Assembly (NCBI GenBank): GCA_905221605.1
Contig: CAJNDS010000824.1
Span: forward strand, 1-60,000
Direction of reading: 5' to 3'
Length of the DNA: 60,000 nucleotides
Source of the DNA: Symbiodinium natans
Taxonomy: Eukaryota > Sar > Dinophyceae > Suessiales > Symbiodiniaceae
Part shown: positions 53,614-60,000 of the stretch, piece after piece
Numbering within the stretch: the stretch's first letter is position 1
Layout of the letters: each line of letters begins with the position of its first letter
Position numbers and translations under genes: made by a program
Notes under the pieces: generated by a model
What the model was told of the DNA's origin: nothing
What the model saw: the letters and a program-made list of their open reading frames with translations, nothing else
The model's database searches: none

Positions 53614-56600
53614 CTAGAAGGTGTTGACAATCTTGGACTGGTTCGGGCTGCGCCCGAGGAAGGTGACCCGGCCGGACTCCAGGTTGTAGATGCCACCCTG
53701 GATGTCCACCTCCCCCTTCTGCACCTGCGCAGGTGGTACTCTATCTAGCTTGAGATTCCCGCGCTCGCGGGCTTAAGTTGGACACTCATCCCCAACTTAA
53801 CATGTGTGATGGTTGCAAAAATACGGCAGAACTGTCAGAAGGTAAGGGGGTGGAGAGTTTTCAAGGCACTCTGTACGTCTGAAGATGCCCCATTCTGGCG
53901 ACCCATTCAGTGCTGCCCAGTCCAGGCGACAGAAGCCTTGTCACTGATGAAAGCGGAGTTGGTCAACAGAAAGTCCATGGTGTGAAACACATTCCTCAGA
54001 GTGCAGCTCTTCGAACGGGAGTGTAAAAGAATAGAGACATATAGCTAGATGAGATCAAATATCGCAATTTATTAGCACAACAAGGCAATGAGTACTACAA
54101 TGGTGTGATACATCGGTATAATAATAGAGGTAATGCACAAATACCGTACGATAACATAATCATAGTGCCATCATATGCTCGCCTGAACTTGACTTGAGAG
54201 CAGGGCGAACCAAAGCTAGTGCCTAGCTTTTGTATCGGACACATGAAGGCAGCACATATACATCGAACCAACTCTCTCATATGTGAGCTTCCGTTGCACG
54301 GATCAAGACAGCAAGCCAACGAATAGTATCCTGGATGAGCTTGCGTTGTGCGATTTTCAACATCAAGCAAAGTACTGGTTCGCATGAGAAGCAACCGGGC
54401 CACGACCTAGTTAACTGGACAATGTTGACACGATGTCTGTGGAAAGTGTATCCTATATATGGGCTATGTTGCACACATGAAGACCACACATATGCATCGA
54501 ACCAACTCTGTCAGATGTGAGCTTGCGTTGCAAAAAGAGCGCATGTGCGAGAACAAGTGTTGTCAACATCAAACAAAATAATGATTAAGAATAGGGGCCG
54601 AGGGGGGGGGGCCGGGTCTAAGGGCAAGGGACCCCCCCCTCCCCCAAAATGGGTGGCTCCCCCCAAATCTCCGATGTATCCGAGATTCAGGCCCTTGAGT
54701 GCTGTTTGTCCCAACAACAAATTGGCCAACAGGAACTCCCGCAAAGCTCGCGAAGGAGCGAGCTTTCGTGACATCCTACGCCAACAAAAGCCGAGACTCA
54801 TCTGCACAGCCAGGTTCGCAATCTCCGCTTCCGTGGCATCCCTTGGCTCAACTTTCTGCCCTTGCGGGCCAGACTTGGGCTTCGACGCTTGAAGCCCCGG
54901 AACCCAAAGAACCCTCAAGCCCTCTAACTCCTACACCCTAAATCCCTTAAGCCCTCTAAACCCTACACCCGAATCCCTTGAGCCCTCTAAACCCTACACC
55001 CTAAACCCCTTAAGCCCTGCAAACCCTCGACCCTAGAAACCCCAGACCCCAAACTGAAGCCCTCGACCCTACACCTCTTAAGCCCTCCAGAAACCCCAGA
55101 CCCCCAAACCCTAAACCCTAAACCAAAAACCCAGAAGGTGCTCTCAGCCCCTGCGGCCCGGTGTCTCGCCGAGCTCAAGGGCCGCCCCCCGAGCCACGCT
55201 GCTTAGGCCGGCAAGCAGGGAGTCCAGCGCCTTGCCGGCCTTGCTGACCTGGCTTAGAATTTAGGGTTTAGGGTTGAGGGTTTAGGGTTTAGGGTTTAGG
55301 GCTGAGGGTTGAGGGTTGAGGATTGAGGGTTTAGGGTTTAGGGTTTAGGGTTTAGGGTTTAGGGTTTAGGGTTTAGGGTTTAGGGTTTAGGGTTTAGGGT
55401 TTAGGTTTCGACTTGGAATCATTATGACACATAACACCGCTTTAAGGTACTATCAGGGCATTCGAATAGACCATGACAGTTCTATTTTGCTTTGTTGTTG
55501 CATTTAGCATATTACTATACTACTCGGATTAGTGTACTGTGCTAGACACTCTGGCTACCGTGCATTGCTGACGCAAGACCTACAACAGGCTCTGCGACGC
55601 GAAAGCAGTCACTGAGAGGACGATCTGGCTCCGGAGCATCCTCAAGAGAAAACTGTCACTGATTACATCCGAAATCGACGTCCCAAAAAGCATCGACAGT
55701 TGCAAGGGCTGTGTTTCTGGCACCCTGGCATGCACAATCCAAAGGAGGACAGGAGTCCATCTTCCCAACAACGATTACTCTACAGTCATGTTGGGAGCCG
55801 GACACCAAAACGGTACAACTCGTCCGGAGGAGTGCGTGCTCCCGCGCATCCACGGAAGATTGCCGTGGGTTGTCATCAAGGCGATTGCGTCGCTGAGCTT
55901 TGGGACTCTTCTTGGGTCCTTTGAAGGCTCCTGGACTTCTAAAGGATCGTTGCTCGGCCTAAACCCTAAACCCTAAGCCCTGAACCCTGAACCCTGAACC
56001 CTAATCCCGCCTTGTTCTCGGAGGAGTTCAGAAAGGCCCTGGTGGCCCCCCTGACAGCTGCACAGCCCGTGTGGCCCAGGATCAAGATCAGCTGCGTCTG
56101 CCTCAGGTGTTTAGGGCTTAGGGTTTAGGGTTTAGGGCTTAGGGTGTGTACACTCAAATGGCCCGAGCTTTCCATAAGCTTGCACTATGATACCCTAAAC
56201 CCTAAACCCTAAACCCTCAACCCTCAACCCTAAACATCCCTAAAAGCCTGGCCCTGGCCAGCCATTCGCCAGGGCGCAGCGTGCCGGTGCAGAACTCCAA
56301 GCTGCCCATGACACTACCTGTTCACTTCTGTATTCAGGGAAGTCTTAGGGTCTGCAGGACTCTTATATTCTACATATGCTATGCCACATATACTAAAAAC
56401 TACGCCCCTGGGGCGTGGGGAGTGTTGCGACAAAAGCGATGGGGTCGCAGTGCTCTGTTCAAGGTGTTAAAGGAAGGTGCTGACACAAGAGGTTTGATGA
56501 GGGTTTTTATCCTTTCAGAGCATTCTCATGTGTTTTGGTCATTCCTTGGGCCCCGGCCTGGGGACAAGCTGGAAACCACCCAGGTTTGGGGTTTAGGGTT

Positions 56601-59161
56601 TAGGGTTTAGGGTTTAGGGTTTAGGGTTTAGGGTTTAGGGTTTAGGGTGACGTCCCTATACCTTCTCTGAAAGAGCGCCCTCTCGGCTCCTTCAGCGTGC
56701 GTGAAGCTGTTGCCCACATTTCTTAGCACGAAGAGGTCCCCGGGCATCGCGTCGAAAATTGCCTCCTGACAGTGCTTCCGAATCTGGGCGCATTCCCCAA
56801 ACCACCCCAAACCCCGCAAACCCTCATCACCTCCCCCCCCAAAAAACAAATATTGAATAAACAATAGAAAAAAACCTCCCTAACCACTTGAATCCCAGAC
56901 CCTAAACTTGCATCCCCCAAGCCCAACCAAGCCAGGCAGTGTCTCCAGCGCAGCACGCGAGTCTGCACAGCCGACGATTGCCGTGTGGGGCGCCTGTCCC
57001 TGCTTTGCCAAGGCCCTCCTGGCACAGGGCTCCCAGAGAGGGCTTCGGGCACGTGCCCTTTGAGGATTCAAGCACCCGCTTCTGCCAGTTTCGCGGCAAG
57101 CTCGCGCAAATCTAGCTGCCGCTTAATACACTCAGCGCCTCCAAAGAACTCGACTAGCCGGAATGCCTCAGTGCCTACAGCGAAAACTCCTTACTCAACT
57201 CCAAGGTTGTTAAGGTTCATTCGATCCCTGAGCTTCGGCCTAACGATTCTTGTTTGCTTCGAGGCTGTGGGTTTAGGGTTTGGGGCTTAGGGTTTAGGGT
57301 TTAGGGTTTAGGGTTTAGAAGGATTGTCCTCATCTCTGGCGTGATCTTCCCAGCGAGCGGCATGCCAACGGCAAAGCGTTCATTGCCTGCCTGGGCAGCT
57401 ACAATAGGGCTGGTCCTGGTCTGCAGTACTCTTGGGCAGTGAGAAGTACTACCGGGTTGCGTTAGGGTGCTAGAGTGCTGGTGGTGGTGGTGGTGGAGGT
57501 CGTGGTGGTGGCAGTGGTGGGCTCTCCCTCCTAGCCTTGAGGAGCTGCATGGCCTGCTCCGGTGGGATGGGCTCATCTCCTGCAGCATTCACGCCCGGCT
57601 GCCCTCAAGCCTTCAAGATTCTGCGCCTTAGGGAACTTAGGGAAACTTACAGAAACTGACAGTCTCTTGCTGAGCCCACTCAAACCCAACTCTCCTGTCG
57701 TGCGGATGGGCAAGGCCGCCATGGAGGGCGGCAGCTGGACGGCAGAGGACAGGAGCTCATCCTGCAAAGGCGAGCGTCCCAAGAATTCCACCCGTCCCGT
57801 GGAGAGGTGGTAGATGCCCCCTTGGATCATCAGCTCTCCGCGGCTCACAAAGCCTCTCAGTGTTTCGCCTCGGCTTTTAGAGCGGAAGCTGCTGGGGTTT
57901 GTTTTTGTTGAGGCTTCGTTTTCGGGCGTGTGGAGGCCTATCTTGGGCCTGAGGCTCAAGGCTTCGTCTGCGCCTATGCGGGGTTATGTGGGTTTTATGT
58001 TGGCTTTTTGGCATTGGGGTCGGAACGTCTCCAATTCAACCGAGGCCACTGAACTTCAGGAGGAAGTTCATGCAGTGGAAAACATTCACCCTAACAGCGT
58101 ACTCAGCCAGCTGGTCCAGGCCTGCAAATGGGCCCAAGTGCTTGCAGGCCTCCTCTGCCACAGACGCAAGGTCCATGAGAAGGCCTTCTAAAGCACAGCC
58201 TATGGATTTGGAGCTTCCTTTTTGAAGGTATGTCCTCACAGCGCCCTTGATGACCGTGCAATCCGTATGGCCCAACACCAGGATCAGCCGCGTCCCGAGC
58301 TTGGACACACAGAACTCCAAGCTGCCCACCATACTGCCTTCCGCGTGGGTGCAGGTGTTTCCAGCATTGCGCAGCACAAACAGGTCGCCTGGCATGGCAT
58401 CGAAGAGGGAGTCGATGGGGGCACGCGCATCGGCACAGCCCATGATTGCGCTGTGCGGCGCCTGGCCGCAGCTAACGAGCGCATCGCGCATGGATGATGT
58501 GGCGACTTTGGCGAGGGGCGCCCCCACCGCAAAGCGCTCGTTCCCGTCTTTGAGGAGGTTCAAAGCCTCCAGGGCAGCGACCCGGCAGTCTGCACCAGTT
58601 CGGACGCCGTGAACACCACGACGGGGGCTGGTACTCTTGGGCTCCATAGAGGGCGGCAACGCCAACTTCAAGTTCAGCAAGGTCGACTGCCGTGGCGACC
58701 GACCCATGAACTCCACTAGGCCGGTGTCCATGTGATAGAGGGCTCCCTGGATCTCCACCTGACCGCTTTTCACCCTCTCCCGAATGGATCTGCTGAACTT
58801 GAGCAAAAAGTCCACCGTGTGAAACACATTGATCCTGACAGCATGGGCAGCCACCTCCTCCTGCAAGGCTTTGGGCCCCAGGTCGTAGGAGGCTTGCTCA
58901 GCAACCACACTCAGGCCATGCAGCAGGCCGTCCAGGGCCGAGCGGGCCTTGGTGGTACCCCGATTGTAGGCGTTGAAGAACATCTTGGTGGCGTTGTAGA
59001 TCGACGGACAGGTTGTGTGGCCTAAAACCAATACCATCCGAGTCCCAAGGCCACCTGTGCAGAATTCCAGGCTGCCCACCATGCTCCCCTCCGCATGCGT
59101 ACAGGTGTTTCCGGCATTGCGCAGGGCGAAGATGTCGCCTGGCATACTATCGAAAATGGTC
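53614..59161 (-). CDS. Tandem beta-carbonic anhydrase (at least three domains; 5' end outside window)
   Basis: Twelve exons give 677 in-frame residues: 59161-58047, 57868-57651, 57598-57536, 57390-57329, 57018-56946, 56765-56690, 56317-56278, 56101-56011, 55248-55168, 54846-54800, 53994-53937 and 53724-53614 (stop). It catalyses CO2 hydration with zinc held by Cys-His-Cys. Domain 1 lacks its first Cys exon (beyond the window) but has GHTTC. Domain 2 has GCADARAP and GHTDC. Domain 3 has GCADSRAA and GHTGC. So the C-x-D-x-R dyad and H-x2-C are intact wherever visible. Each domain ends with an IQGxxYxxxxGxVxFxGRSP strand, which let me fix exon edges by alignment between domains. Donors: five GC, five GA, one GT. 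Five introns carry telomere repeat. Domains 1 and 2 share one long exon, while domain 3 is split into ten or more pieces. The compartment cannot be told without the N-terminus. Confidence 0.9.
54585..55130. repeat. C-run and degenerate telomere repeats in carbonic anhydrase introns
   Basis: G- and C-runs at 54600-54665 lie in the intron 54799-53995. A degenerate CCCTAAA/CCCTACA/CCCTTAAG field at 54900-55130 lies in the intron 55167-54847. Confidence 0.8.
55258..55408 (+). repeat. Telomere array at an intron 3' end
   Basis: About 20 units, partly TTGAGGG variants, then ten perfect TTTAGGG. On the coding (minus) strand it is CCCTAAA ending 9 nt before the acceptor AAGCCAG| of carbonic anhydrase exon 55248-55168. 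The same intron begins with TTTAGGG-like repeat at 55958-56006. Confidence 0.95.
55410..55956. other. Interior of a carbonic anhydrase intron
   Basis: Unique sequence inside the 762-nt intron between exons 56101-56011 and 55248-55168. Short frames on both strands, none recognisable. Confidence 0.5.
55958..56236. repeat. Telomere-type runs around carbonic anhydrase exon 56011-56101
   Basis: Runs at 55958-56006, 56110-56142 and 56192-56236 lie within a few to tens of bases of splice sites. The intron 56277-56102 begins (coding strand) with TTTAGGG-type repeat and ends with CCCTAAA-type repeat, so its two ends are complementary. Confidence 0.9.
56585..56648 (+). repeat. Telomere array in a carbonic anhydrase intron
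   Basis: Nine TTTAGGG units near the 5' side of the intron 56689-56318. Confidence 0.95.
57271..57318 (+). repeat. Telomere array just inside a GA donor
   Basis: Six TTTAGGG-type units. On the coding strand CCCTAAA begins about 10 nt after the GA donor at 57328. Confidence 0.93.
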
Positions 59162-60000
59162 CTCAGTCACCCCAGATCTGGCAGAATACCCCCAAAATAC
59201 CCCCCATCATACCCCCAAATATCCCCAAAATACCCGCCAAAATACCGCCCACATGTTCTCTAAATATCCCCAAATACCCCAACAGCCATCCAACCTCGTA
59301 GCCCTTTAGGCCGTTCCCGGAGAGAGGATTCCCGTAGAGTGTTTCCCCAATATGCCACATATTTCTTGCCAAGGAGCTCCCCTAAACCCGAACCAAAAAA
59401 ATCAAGAACAAGTAAAAATAAAAGAAAAGCGCTCCCTACAAAGCCCCTGGGGGCGACCCTGAACCGGCCTGTTGATCTCCGAAAGAGGGGTCAACCCTTT
59501 TGAGGTTTAGGGTTTTGGGGTTCGGGTTTCAAGTTTCGGGTTTTAGGGCTTAGGGTTGGGATGTTCCCCCTTACACGAACAGATCCTGAATAGGGATTCT
59601 AGTACCCCCCATTCTAATCCCTGTTAAAAGGATCCGCTAGTATAAGGGGGAACATCCTTAGTCCTGCAGCTCGAAGGTCCAGGAGGACCCAGACCCCGCC
59701 CCCAACACCTGCTGGGACTGCCTGACACCCCCTGACTCTTGTTGCCCTGCACCTTCTGCGACCCCAGTAGGGCCCCCTTGGAAGTGGGCGGTTGGCTTGA
59801 GTTTAGGCCTAGACCTTAAAAGGAAGAGGTTTGGGTGGTTTTGCCGCCTGAGACAGCGTGGGGTGGGAGAAAGGTGATAGGGCGGCCCTCCACGATCGGG
59901 CCATGGCCGCCCTTCGCATTGCTCGATGCCTTCAAGGCTCTACTGAAAACGGTCACATTTACAGCTTGTACGCCAGACTACAGCAAACCCTAAACCCTAA
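59162..60000. other. Upstream intron or flank of carbonic anhydrase with MITE family E
   Basis: No CxDxR exon of domain 1 was found here. An ATACCCCCAAAATACCC-type repeat occupies 59185-59280 and telomere-type runs lie at 59505-59555 and 59984-60000. A 99-bp inverted-repeat element at 59559-59657 has ends GGATGTTCCCCCTTA / TAAGGGGGAACATCC. Confidence 0.6.
59559..59657. mobile_element. Hairpin/MITE family E
   Basis: 99 bp. 15-bp perfect inverted ends (GGATGTTCCCCCTTA), and an inner stem of GATCC...GGATC and AGGGATT...AATCCCT. No coding capacity. Confidence 0.75.

Noticed and set aside
59162-60000. Missing first zinc-cysteine exon of carbonic anhydrase domain 1
   Set aside because: Read on the minus strand, no CxDxR segment preceded by a QAPH-like sequence was found, so it must lie beyond the window.

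Overview
The window looks like nuclear DNA of a dinoflagellate, probably a photosynthetic core dinoflagellate. I cannot name the genus. Four things point there. The translation factor at 51.4-52.9 kb is EFL, the EF-1alpha substitute used by dinoflagellates, not EF-1alpha. Most introns that can be placed use GA or GC donors. Plant-type TTTAGGG telomere repeats are scattered through the interior. Genes are split into small exons and mostly lie on one strand (minus). There is no sign of bacterial, organellar or viral genome organisation.

Layout. 0-19 kb: telomere-type arrays, microsatellites and small inverted-repeat elements, with short isolated coding exons between them, almost all on the minus strand. 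Among these are a dual-specificity-phosphatase gene (13.96-14.83 kb), exons with a glycosyltransferase-like DxD motif, FNIP-type repeat fragments and duplicated zinc-finger-like exons. 19.9-30.1 kb: a minus-strand block encoding two giant proteins that I interpret as a large DNA transposon. The upstream protein (A) has a papain-like domain and a tandem pair of F-box-like/beta-rich/RING-like units. The downstream protein (B) joins a RecB/Cas4-type PD-(D/E)XK nuclease, an SF3-like helicase, a second papain-like domain, a C2H2 finger and a DDE transposase core. A and B share one reading frame and are separated by a single TAG. 30.4-34.7 kb: unrecognised exons on both strands and a 570-bp CA repeat. 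34.7-40.0 kb: three satellite arrays. 40-51 kb: mostly repeats, with a few exons whose introns consist of telomere repeat. 51.4-59.2 kb: the EFL gene and a 12-exon gene for a tandem beta-carbonic anhydrase that runs off the right edge.

How the genes relate. EFL is housekeeping (tRNA delivery to the ribosome). The carbonic anhydrase is a multi-domain CO2/bicarbonate enzyme, plausibly part of inorganic-carbon handling. The transposon proteins look like a self-contained set: a cutting nuclease, a helicase, a transposase, two possible processing proteases and a ubiquitin-ligase-like module. The strongest unusual theme outside the transposon is telomere repeat used as intron material. At least two introns consist almost wholly of TTTAGGG/CCCTAAA, and many exons directly abut such arrays.

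Methods and limits. Exons were placed by reading frame, splice-site reading and internal homology between repeated domains. Where domains repeat (carbonic anhydrase) or frame is restored over several junctions (protein B, phosphatase) I trust the model. Isolated exons are tentative.
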